Assembly: GCA_013816585.1 (NCBI GenBank)
Contig: JACDEE010000006.1
Coordinates: 62,001-126,000 of the forward strand
Length of the DNA: 64,000 nt
Direction: 5' to 3'
Source of the DNA: Sphingosinicella sp.
GTDB taxonomy: Bacteria > Pseudomonadota > Alphaproteobacteria > Sphingomonadales > Sphingomonadaceae
Positions within the stretch are counted from its first letter, which is position 1; each line of letters starts with the position of its first letter. A program made the position numbers and the translations under genes. The notes under the pieces are model-generated. The model was not told the DNA's origin. It did not search any database and saw only the letters and a program-made list of their open reading frames with translations. Below are positions 52,782 through 59,845 of the stretch, in pieces.

Positions 52782-53788
52782 CAAGCCGCCCTGGTTTCAG
52801 CCTCTGTGCTTGCGGCGTTGCTTTCAAGAAATTCGATCAGGCCCCGTTCCGCGCCCGACAGGTATTTGGTTGCACGGGGACATTGCAAGCCACCCAGCGG
52901 ATTGGCCGAATGGTTCCTGACCGCTTCGATCAGGGCCGGGTGAACATAGGATTTGCGGCTGATCGCGGGCGTGTTGCCCAGCGCCTTGGCGACCGGCTCC
53001 AGCATCTCCTTGAGGCTAATGCCCTTTTCGCCGGCTGCGCACATCGCTTCGAACGCGATCGCGCTCGCCCCCCAGGTGCGGAAATGCTTGGCTGTGAAAT
53101 CGTCGCCCATCGCTTCCTTGATATAGGAATTGACGTCGCTGGAGGTCACCGGCTGCGGATCGCCCGATTCATCAACATATTGGAACAGATGCTGGCCGGG
53201 CAGATCCTGACAGCGTTTGACCAGCCGGGCGAGGTTTCGATCGGTGATCGACAATTCGCGAACCACACCGCCCTTGGCCGCGAAACGCATCTTCACCGTC
53301 TTGCCGAGCATCTTCACATGGCGGCGGCGCAAGGTGGTGGCGCCGAAGCTTTTATTGGCCTGCGCATATTGTTCGTTGCCGACACGAACCCGTTCCAGAT
53401 CGAGCAGCCGGACCACCGCGGCCACCACGGTATCGCGCGCCAATTTGTGCCGGGCAACGTCGCCTTCGACACGCGATCGAAGCAAGGGAAGCTTGCGTCC
53501 GAACGCGGCGCACAGATCATATTTGGCGGCGTCCTGCTGGGCGCGGAAGGCTTCGTGATAGCGATATTGTTTGCGGCCCTTGTCGTCATAGCCGATCGCC
53601 TGGATATGCCCTTCCGGCGCGGGGCAGAACCAGGCGTCGCGATAAGCGGGCGGAAGGCCGATCCCGTTCAATCGGTCGATTTCATCGCGGTCGGTGATCC
53701 GCGTGCCGTCGGCGTCGAAATATTGCCAGTGACGGCCGTTTTTCTTGCGCGTGATCCCGGGAAGGGCGTCGTCCACATAACAAAGCAT
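52781..53788 (-). CDS. DNA topoisomerase IB (poxvirus type)
   Basis: A 335-residue type IB topoisomerase: RRVRVGNEQYAQANKSFGA-type block (VRVGNEQYAQANKSFGATTL), KHFRTWGAS and the catalytic Tyr in ISRKSYVHPAL. It relaxes supercoils through a 3'-phosphotyrosyl link. Bacterial enzymes of this type are often part of general stress regulons. The ATG at 53788 (MLCYVDDALPG) is preferred to an upstream start. It is cotranscribed with mscS. Confidence 0.9.
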   Translation of the reverse strand: MLCYVDDALPGITRKKNGRHWQYFDADGTRITDRDEIDRLNGIGLPPAYRDAWFCPAPEGHIQAIGYDDKGRKQYRYHEAFRAQQDAAKYDLCAAFGRKLPLLRSRVEGDVARHKLARDTVVAAVVRLLDLERVRVGNEQYAQANKSFGATTLRRRHVKMLGKTVKMRFAAKGGVVRELSITDRNLARLVKRCQDLPGQHLFQYVDESGDPQPVTSSDVNSYIKEAMGDDFTAKHFRTWGASAIAFEAMCAAGEKGISLKEMLEPVAKALGNTPAISRKSYVHPALIEAVRNHSANPLGGLQCPRATKYLSGAERGLIEFLESNAASTEAETRAA

Positions 53789-54130
53789 GAGCGCAGATAC
53801 TCCCCGCGCGCCCGCTTCGTTCCGGTGAAGGCTTTGTTCGGGCGGGTACCTCCTCCGATTTGGCAAACTTGCCAATCATTATGGCTCTTACCTGTCAGCA
53901 ACTTTGGAAGGTGGGTTCATGCTTCGAAAATGAGGGGTATTTTTCCTGACGATCAGCGCTGCCGACCTGATGGGCGCTTAAGCCATTATGCGCTGTAAGG
54001 GGCAAAGCTGCTGATCAAGCGCGTTTGCGCTATGCAAACCTGGTTTGATATGGAGTCATTTGTGGAGTTATATTAAAGCCTGCGTTTAATATAAGAGTTT
54101 ATGTGGCTCTTAGTGGAGAAAGCTTTTGAT
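53789..54130. other. Gene-free region between topIB and fic, rich in inverted repeats
   Basis: About 340 bases without a convincing gene. It holds TTGGCAA-AC-TTGCCAA (53860-53875) upstream of topIB, GTTTGC-GCTAT-GCAAAC (54023-54039) and the 10-bp palindrome at 54068-54094. GC falls sharply toward the fic gene. No tRNA-like or EcfG promoter sequence was seen. Confidence 0.55.
54068..54094. promoter_or_regulatory. Perfect 10-bp inverted repeat upstream of fic
   Basis: TTATATTAAA (54068-54077), 7 bases, TTTAATATAA (54085-54094), 37 bases before the fic ATG. It is AT-rich and sits where a promoter or its operator would be; the C-terminal winged-helix part of the Fic protein could bind it. Confidence 0.6.
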
Positions 54131-55279
54131 ATGGCTTTAAAGCGAAACAGCGGGGCATATGTGCTTCAGCCGCAAGGCTATAAAGCCTTCATTCCCGAGC
54201 CTTTGCCGCCAAAACCGCCCTTGGTTATGGATGATAAAATGAATACGGCCCTGTCTCGCGCGGATCGCGCGCTTGGCAGGCTGGACGGCTCCATTGAGAC
54301 TCTTCCGCACCCAGAATTGTTCCTTTCGATGTTCGTTCGGAGGGAAGCGGTTCTCTCTAGCCAAATTGAAGGCACACAGGCTTCCCTAAGTGATGTTATC
54401 AAGGCTGAGGCCGCCGTGCACGACCGCAATAGGCCGACCGACGTCAAAGAAGTCCAAAACTACATCAGTGCCATGGACAAGGGAGCCGCACTTCTGGCCA
54501 AGCTTCCCATATCCACACGCCTGATATCTGAACTGCACAGCGTTTTGATGAATGACGTGAGGGGGCAACATCAGCTGCCCGGTGAGATCAGAACCAGCCA
54601 AAACTGGATTGGTGCTGCCGGCTGTAACCTAAACGACGCTTTGTTTGTGCCGCCTCCGCCAACCGAAGTGCACCGGCTCTTGGGTCAGTTGGAGCAATTC
54701 ATCCATGACGATTCACCGTTGCCGCCTCTCGTAAGGATTGGAATGGCACACGGACAATTTGAAACGATTCACCCTTTCCTCGATGGGAACGGCCGCGTCG
54801 GACGCCTGCTGATTACTCTATTCCTCGTTGAAAAGACCGTACTCCGAAAGCCAGTTCTATACTTGTCATATTATTTCAAACGTCACCGATCAGAATATTA
54901 TGAATGCCTGCAAGGGTTACGCGAGAGAGGGGATTGGGAAGCCTGGTTGCTTTTCTTTCTGGAGGGCGTCGCTTCCGTGGCGAATTTAGCGGCTGAAACG
55001 GCGGCTAAGGTGCTCCGTTTGCGTGAGGATGATCGTCAGAAAATCATCGAACGATTCGAGCGCTCTGCCGCGACACCACTCCGCTTATTGGACCAATTGT
55101 ACAAACTACCGATCACCTATCAGGCCAAGGTCATGAAGGACCACGATGTCTCCTTCCCCACAGCCAATAATATCATTCAGCAGTTAGAAGCCGCGGGAAT
55201 AATAGACGAAATCACCGGGCAGAAGCGCAATCGGGCCTATGTTTACCTTGGCTACATGCGGCTTTTCGACGAATTGTGA
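54131..55279 (+). CDS. Fic-domain AMP-transferase, class II, with C-terminal winged helix
   Basis: A 382-residue protein. The Fic_N part carries the inhibitory motif SSQIEG (76-81, SxxxEG), the active-site motif HPFLDGNGRVGR (214-225) is complete, and a C-terminal winged-helix segment follows (TPLRLLDQLYKLPITYQAKV and FPTANNIIQQLEAAG). Such proteins transfer AMP to target proteins and are held in check by their own inhibitory Glu80. GGAG lies 12 bases before the ATG at 54131; an earlier ATG at 54101 is weaker. Local GC is markedly lower than in neighbouring genes (21 of 60 in 54841-54900), which suggests acquisition by transfer. Confidence 0.88.
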   Translation: MALKRNSGAYVLQPQGYKAFIPEPLPPKPPLVMDDKMNTALSRADRALGRLDGSIETLPHPELFLSMFVRREAVLSSQIEGTQASLSDVIKAEAAVHDRNRPTDVKEVQNYISAMDKGAALLAKLPISTRLISELHSVLMNDVRGQHQLPGEIRTSQNWIGAAGCNLNDALFVPPPPTEVHRLLGQLEQFIHDDSPLPPLVRIGMAHGQFETIHPFLDGNGRVGRLLITLFLVEKTVLRKPVLYLSYYFKRHRSEYYECLQGLRERGDWEAWLLFFLEGVASVANLAAETAAKVLRLREDDRQKIIERFERSAATPLRLLDQLYKLPITYQAKVMKDHDVSFPTANNIIQQLEAAGIIDEITGQKRNRAYVYLGYMRLFDEL

Positions 55280-55310
55280 CCACAGCGCTGCCTTGGCGCG
55301 CCCCGGACTC

Positions 55311-55625
55311 TTAGGCGTCCTCGACGGTCAGCGCTTCCAGGCTGATACGTGCCAGCGGACCCGCTTCGCCCTCGCTCCGGGCGTCGGAGATCAGGGCGAT
55401 GTCGGCCAATATGTGCCCGCGAAGGGTGAATTCGGCTTCGGTCAGGTCGGCAAGAAAGGTGTCGGCCGAGGCGTCGGCTTCGTCGCCTTCGGTACGAAAG
55501 ATGAGCTTGTGGCGGGTGCCGACGAACGTGCCGCTGGCCCAGCTTCGGCTTTCCGCCTGCTCGACGGTGAAGTTGGAAAAACCGCCTCGAAGTGCCCGGA
55601 TCAGCGCGCTGGTGGGATCGCTCAC
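55311..55625 (-). CDS. Protein of unknown function, coupled to the Cro-like gene
   Basis: A 104-residue protein starting at GTG 55625, which overlaps the stop of the upstream Cro-like gene. SNFTVEQAESRSWASGTFVG and HKLIFRTEGDEADASADTF suggest a beta-rich fold; it ends in an acidic tail. No family is recognised. Gene order suggests it works with the small regulator. Confidence 0.6.
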   Translation of the reverse strand: MSDPTSALIRALRGGFSNFTVEQAESRSWASGTFVGTRHKLIFRTEGDEADASADTFLADLTEAEFTLRGHILADIALISDARSEGEAGPLARISLEALTVEDA

Positions 55626-55804
55626 AACAGGCTCTCCAACCGGTCGAGATATTTGACGACGCGGTTGATGGTGGCGGGCCGGGGCTCGCGTCCGTTACGA
55701 AGATCGAGTACGAAACGCGGATCGTGCACCACTTCGCGGCCGAAGCGTGTGGGCGGTGTTCTGCTTGTTCGCAAATGACGCTCAATACGGCGGACTAGGT
55801 GCAT
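55622..55804 (-). CDS. Small Cro-like DNA-binding protein candidate
   Basis: A 60-residue basic protein (MHLVRRIERHLRTSRTPPTR then FGREVVHDPRFVLDLRNGRE) with a helix-turn-helix-like RPATINRVVKYLDRLESLL. The ATG at 55804 has AGGAG 7 bases upstream; longer versions starting at 55825 or 55846 lack a ribosome-binding site. It diverges from an S24-type repressor gene, with TTCCTA operators between, as cro diverges from cI in phages. Confidence 0.65.
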   Translation of the reverse strand: MHLVRRIERHLRTSRTPPTRFGREVVHDPRFVLDLRNGREPRPATINRVVKYLDRLESLL

Positions 55805-55858
55805 GATCGGCTCCTGACGAATCATTTTGTTCGCGATATGTTCCATGATCTAAGGAGA

Positions 55859-55895
55859 TTTCCTACTTGTCTAGGAAAATTCCTATGCTAGGGTA
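55859..55895. promoter_or_regulatory. Tandem operators between the Cro-like gene and the S24 repressor
   Basis: TTTCCTA-N6-TAGGAAA (55859-55878) is a perfect inverted repeat; ATTCCTA-N3-TAGGGTA (55879-55895) is an imperfect second one right next to the repressor start. The shared half-site is TTCCTA. Confidence 0.65.
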
Positions 55896-55900
55896 AAAGG

Positions 55901-56536
55901 ATGGACGTGCGGGCGACGCTGGAACGATTGATCGAGGAGAGGGGGGAGGATTATGCCGGCCTGTCCCGCCTGATCGGCCGCAATGCAGCTTATATGCAGC
56001 AATATATCAAGCGCGGGACTCCGAGGCGCCTGGCCGAGGAGGATCGGCGAATCCTTGCGAGCTATTTCGGGGTGTCCGAGCAATTGCTTGGCGGATCCAG
56101 CGTCTCTGCCCACGGCGAACATGTGGCGGTACCGCAACTGGACGTGGGTGCGTCGGCCGGCGGAGGCGCCTTTTCGGATGGCGAGCGCGCCCTTTCGCAT
56201 CTGGCGTTCGACCGTAAATGGCTCCGCAGCGTGGGTGCCGGCGACGGGAAGCAGATGTCCATCATCCGGGTACAGGGGGATTCGATGGTCCCTGCTTTGG
56301 CGGAGGGCGACGAGATATTGGTCGACCGGGGCGACGCGGCGGAACGGCTTCGCGACGGCATCTATGTGCTTCGCCGCGACGATGCCCTGGTGGTGAAAAG
56401 GCTGGCGCCCGATCCGGCCGGGAGCAAGGTCGCCATCGGCAGCGACAATCCCGCCTATCCGAGTTGGCCCGAATGCGATCTCGCTTCGATCGAGATTGTC
56501 GGCCGGGTCGTCTGGTGCGGCAGGCGGCTACGGTAA
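55901..56536 (+). CDS. S24-family (LexA/CI-like) repressor with self-cleavage domain
   Basis: A 211-residue protein: an N-terminal HTH-like part (GEDYAGLSRLIGRNAAYMQQ, YIKRGTPRRL) and a C-terminal S24 peptidase domain. The Ser in QGDSMVPAL (Ser128) and the Lys in VVKRL (Lys166) form the catalytic dyad; AG at 86-87 (GASAGGGAF) is a possible self-cleavage site. Such repressors are inactivated by RecA-stimulated self-cleavage after DNA damage. The GGATG at the start is preceded by AAAAGG. No phage structural genes are near. Confidence 0.85.
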   Translation: MDVRATLERLIEERGEDYAGLSRLIGRNAAYMQQYIKRGTPRRLAEEDRRILASYFGVSEQLLGGSSVSAHGEHVAVPQLDVGASAGGGAFSDGERALSHLAFDRKWLRSVGAGDGKQMSIIRVQGDSMVPALAEGDEILVDRGDAAERLRDGIYVLRRDDALVVKRLAPDPAGSKVAIGSDNPAYPSWPECDLASIEIVGRVVWCGRRLR

Positions 56537-56539
56537 GTA

Positions 56540-56719
56540 TTAGCGCCTTCGGTCGGATAGCCAGATCAGGAGGGTGAGTGCGATTCCGACGCCGACCCCG
56601 ACGAGAAAGCCGATGCTCGTCTGACGGACGAAGGCGCCCGCCAGGGTCCCGATCAGGATCGACGCGGCGAGAAGGAAGCCGCCAGCTTTGGTGGCGCGAT
56701 CGGTGGAAGGGGTTGTCAT
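56540..56719 (-). CDS. Small two-helix membrane protein
   Basis: A 59-residue protein with two hydrophobic helices (GGFLLAASILIGTLAGAF and SIGFLVGVGVGIALTLLIWL) and a basic end (SDRRR). It is convergent with the S24 repressor, and its ATG overlaps the start codon of the next gene on the other strand at CATG (56717-56720). Function unknown. Confidence 0.55.
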   Translation of the reverse strand: MTTPSTDRATKAGGFLLAASILIGTLAGAFVRQTSIGFLVGVGVGIALTLLIWLSDRRR

Positions 56720-57059
56720 GTCCCGCGTCATGGCAGTTTGGGCAAGGTCTTTCTACCCCGACGTCCGGCCCGTTAATCATGTCGCTTCGGCAAATGGAAA
56801 CCAGTTTAGGATAGGGCGCCTTCACCACGACGCACAGGATTTCCCGTTGTTCAACCTCAGCTTAATCCATGATCGCGCCGCCTTCACTGACGCCACCGAC
56901 CTCATTTCGGACTATGGCGCCTATGCGGCCAGGGAAGCGGCGGCGCGCGCGGAACGGAGCCGCGAGGCAGGTAACGTGCTCCATTTCTGCCGCTGGCGGC
57001 AGGCCGAACGCGCCGTGGCGATGGTGGCGGGCGATCAGCCGGCGGGGACCCTTCACTAG
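56718..57059 (+). CDS. Protein of unknown function with NVLHFCRWRQ motif
   Basis: A 113-residue soluble protein. The C-terminal helix REAGNVLHFCRWRQAERAVA resembles short conserved proteins common in sphingomonads (helix ending in HFCRWRQ-ER). GGAAGGGG lies about 6 bases before the ATG at 56718. The start codon overlaps that of the divergent membrane-protein gene. Function unknown. Confidence 0.6.
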   Translation: MSRVMAVWARSFYPDVRPVNHVASANGNQFRIGRLHHDAQDFPLFNLSLIHDRAAFTDATDLISDYGAYAAREAAARAERSREAGNVLHFCRWRQAERAVAMVAGDQPAGTLH

Positions 57060-57146
57060 ATGCGGTGAGGCTTCGCTTTGCCGTTCGCGGCTTTGGGATC
57101 CAAACAGGCCAGAGGTGCGCTGACTCCTCGCCGGGAGTAGAGCCGA

Positions 57147-57551
57147 TCAGGCCGCCTCGATATAGGGATAGAGGTCGTCAGCCAACTGCTCTTCTGTCAT
57201 ATTTCCCGTAACGGCGGCCTCGAAGAGCGCGCCGAGCGTGGTGTCGTTCGGCATATTCAGAAAGTAGCCATTGAGCAGCAGGAACTCGATTGTCGCGCCG
57301 ACACCCGCTCTCTTGTTTCCATCGACAAAGCCGTGATTTTGAGAGATCCCCACCCCTAGACGAATGGCGAGTGTAAGAATGTCAGTTTCGTCTTCGTAGT
57401 GATAAAGCTGCTGCGGTCTGGCGATTGCGCTTTGAATGAGCTCTTCGTCGCGTATGCCGTCAGCCCCGCCAAAGCGAGTCAGTTGGACGTGATGGATTTC
57501 CAGGACGTCGCCCAGTTGGAGCCAGACAGGCTCACTTTGCGAGATATTCAA
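57147..57551 (-). CDS. Doc-type toxin (Fic/DOC family)
   Basis: A 134-residue death-on-curing protein with the motif HGFVDGNKRAG (from residue 73): HxFxDGNK instead of HPFxDGNGR, as in Doc, which phosphorylates EF-Tu and halts translation. LQLGDVLEIHHVQLTRFGG at the N-terminus is typical. The start is TTG at 57551 by homology (family proteins begin just before EPVWL); a TTG at 57575 is possible. It overlaps the antitoxin gene by 20 bases. Confidence 0.83.
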   Translation of the reverse strand: MNISQSEPVWLQLGDVLEIHHVQLTRFGGADGIRDEELIQSAIARPQQLYHYEDETDILTLAIRLGVGISQNHGFVDGNKRAGVGATIEFLLLNGYFLNMPNDTTLGALFEAAVTGNMTEEQLADDLYPYIEAA

Positions 57552-57666
57552 ACGTTTTCGAGAAACGCTTAGCAATGGCTTCGCGAAGCACTTTCCGGTC
57601 TAGATTTTCCATCGGGCGCGCCGCGAGGGGAGCACGCACGATCTGCTTCTCAGCATATTTCAGCAT
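57532..57666 (-). CDS. Antitoxin of the Doc-type toxin
   Basis: A 44-residue basic helical protein (MLKYAEKQIVRAPLAARPME and REAIAKRFSKTFEYLAK) directly before the Doc gene and overlapping it. The place and size are those of a toxin-neutralising partner; the sequence is not a typical Phd or AbrB, so it may be a new antitoxin variety that binds Doc through its C-terminal helix. AGGAG lies 9 bases before the ATG. A longer frame to 57747 is not supported. Confidence 0.65.
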   Translation of the reverse strand: MLKYAEKQIVRAPLAARPMENLDRKVLREAIAKRFSKTFEYLAK

Positions 57667-57691
57667 TGGCTGCGCTCCTTTAATCCCGAAT

Positions 57692-57720
57692 GTATATTGT
57701 AACTGCCAGTTAAAGGTCAA
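57692..57720 (-). promoter_or_regulatory. Promoter of the toxin-antitoxin pair
   Basis: Minus strand TTGACC (57720-57715), 17 bases, ATATAC (57697-57692), within TACAATATACAT. The -35 is nearly perfect; the -10 is moderate. Confidence 0.45.
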
Positions 57721-57738
57721 CGTACGTATGCTAATGTA

Positions 57739-57755
57739 GATCGTCATATACGATC
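57739..57755. promoter_or_regulatory. Inverted repeat upstream of the toxin-antitoxin promoter
   Basis: GATCGT (57739-57744), CATAT, ACGATC (57750-57755); with outer ATGCT / AGCAT it forms a larger dyad. It lies about 20 bases upstream of the -35 box and could bind the antitoxin or toxin-antitoxin complex. Confidence 0.4.
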
Positions 57756-57874
57756 AGCATGGTGGCGGGGTATACCGTGTGTAGGTACCGTGAAACGCTC
57801 TAAACTGCTGTCTCGTGTGATTGCACGAAAATTCTGTTCTGGCCGGATACATGTTGCGCCGCTAGATTCAGGCG

Positions 57875-59845
57875 ATGTTACAAGTCGCTGCGGGGCGGCG
57901 TGTGGCCGCCGCTTTGGCTGCCGCAGCCCTTTTTCTCGGCCCTGAAAATACCAAGGCGCAGGACGCCGAGCCTTTTGGCGAGCTGCAGGCACCGCTCGAT
58001 CCGTCGGCCCCGCTCGAGCCGCTTCCCGACCTTGGTGTCGACTGGCCCGAAATGGACGAACCGGAAGCCAATCCGATCGCGGTCGCGCCTGATGCCAGTA
58101 TCGCCGATGCCGCGACCGAACGAACCTATGCCGTTCGCATTGAGGGGCTTCAGATTGCCGACGCTGAAAAGCTGATCGCCGAATTCAGGGCCTTGTCTAC
58201 CCTGGAGGCCCAGAAATCCGACCCGGCCAATGCCGCCCAGATCGACCGGCGCGCGCGCGAGGACGCCGACCTGCTGAGCGAATTGCTGCGCGCGCATGGA
58301 TTTTATGACGCTGTCGTCCGCACCCGGGTGGAACCGGTGCCCGACGCGGCGGGCCTTTGGGTGACGTTGGAGGCGCAGCCGGGCCAGCTCTATCGCTTTG
58401 CCGAAGTCGCCTTGCCGGGGATCGAGGCCGCCGGCGCCGACGAAGCCGCGCTTCGCGAGGCGTTCGGCGTGAAGGCGGAGCAGCCAGTAGACGCCGCGGT
58501 GGTAACGGCGGGTGAAGCGGCGCTGCGGGTCGAACTCGGGGAGCGGGGATATGCCTTTGCCGATGTCGGCACGCTCGATATCGCGATCGACCATGAAGAG
58601 CGCATTGCGACACTGCGCCTGCCGGTGAACCTGCAGGGAGCCCGGCGCTTCGGCCGCGTGATCGTCGAAGGCGGACGATTGTTCAGTGCCGGTCATATCG
58701 AGACGATCGCCCGTTTCGACGAAGGAGAGCCCTATCGAACGCCGATGGTCGAGGATCTGCGCCGCGCGCTGATTGCCACCGGCCTCGTTTCGTCGGTCGA
58801 TATTCGCCCGGTGGCCCGGCCGGGAAGCGACCTGGTGGATCTCGCGGTCGCGCTGGAGCCGGCGCCGATGCGGACCATTGCGGGCGAGGCGGGCTATGGC
58901 ACGGGCGAGGGGATCAGGATCGAGGCGAGCTGGCAGCACCGCAATCTGATCAAGCCGGAAGGCGCGATGACCTTTCGCGGCGTGCTGGGAACGCGCGAGC
59001 AGACGATCGCCGCCAACCTTCGCCGCAACAATTTCCGCAAGCGCGACCAGGTGCTGGTCGCCCATATCGCCGCCGGCCATGTCGAACGCGACGCCTATCA
59101 AGCCAACACCTTCCAGCTTGGCACCGGGATCGAGCGCCAGACCAATATCATCTGGCAGAAAAAATGGACCTGGTCGCTGGGCGCCGAATTGATCGCCACG
59201 GATGAACGCGACGTCGATATCGATACCGGGACGACACGCACCCGCACTTTCTTCATCGGCGCGCTGCCCGGGACGCTTGCCTATGACGGGTCGAACGATT
59301 TGCTGGACCCGACCAGCGGTTTCCGCCTGTCAGGCCGCTTCTCGCCCGAAGCCTCGCTGCAGAACGGTTTCTTCGGATATGCCAAGGGGCAGATCGACGG
59401 CAGCTTCTATCAGCCGGTATCCGACAATGTAACGATCGCCGCCCGCGCGCGCATCGGCAGCATAGTTGGCGAACAAAGAGACCGGATCGCCCCGTCCCGC
59501 CGCTTCTATGCCGGCGGCGGCGGATCGGTGCGTGGCTATGGCTTCCAGCGTCTGGGACCACGCGATCCGGTGTTCGACGATCCGATCGGAGGCCGAAGCC
59601 TGGCGGAATTTTCAATCGAGGCGCGCGTGCGCGTCGGCAATTTCGGGATAGTGCCCTTCCTCGACGCGGGGAATATTTACACATCGTCGCTGCCGAAGCT
59701 GGACGATCTTCGCTTTGGCGCAGGGATCGGCGTCCGTTATCACACCAATTTCGGGCCGGTCCGGGTCGATGTCGGAACGCCGCTAAACCGGCGGAGCGGC
59801 GATGACAGAATCGCGGTCTACGTTTCGCTTGGCCAGGCATTCTGA
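57875..59845 (+). CDS. tamA: TamA, outer-membrane assembly factor
   Basis: A 656-residue Omp85-family protein. After a signal peptide (ALAAAALFLGPENTKAQ) come three POTRA domains (about 85-320) and a 16-strand barrel (about 330-656) with the Omp85 signature GGGGSVRGYGFQRLGP and the final SLGQAF. TamA in the outer membrane with TamB in the inner membrane helps insert outer-membrane proteins or transfer lipids. Its TGA overlaps the tamB ATG (TGATG). Confidence 0.9.
   Translation: MLQVAAGRRVAAALAAAALFLGPENTKAQDAEPFGELQAPLDPSAPLEPLPDLGVDWPEMDEPEANPIAVAPDASIADAATERTYAVRIEGLQIADAEKLIAEFRALSTLEAQKSDPANAAQIDRRAREDADLLSELLRAHGFYDAVVRTRVEPVPDAAGLWVTLEAQPGQLYRFAEVALPGIEAAGADEAALREAFGVKAEQPVDAAVVTAGEAALRVELGERGYAFADVGTLDIAIDHEERIATLRLPVNLQGARRFGRVIVEGGRLFSAGHIETIARFDEGEPYRTPMVEDLRRALIATGLVSSVDIRPVARPGSDLVDLAVALEPAPMRTIAGEAGYGTGEGIRIEASWQHRNLIKPEGAMTFRGVLGTREQTIAANLRRNNFRKRDQVLVAHIAAGHVERDAYQANTFQLGTGIERQTNIIWQKKWTWSLGAELIATDERDVDIDTGTTRTRTFFIGALPGTLAYDGSNDLLDPTSGFRLSGRFSPEASLQNGFFGYAKGQIDGSFYQPVSDNVTIAARARIGSIVGEQRDRIAPSRRFYAGGGGSVRGYGFQRLGPRDPVFDDPIGGRSLAEFSIEARVRVGNFGIVPFLDAGNIYTSSLPKLDDLRFGAGIGVRYHTNFGPVRVDVGTPLNRRSGDDRIAVYVSLGQAF

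Noticed and set aside
57878-59101. A 407-codon minus-strand frame
   Set aside because: Antisense to tamA; composition is that of a mirrored coding frame.
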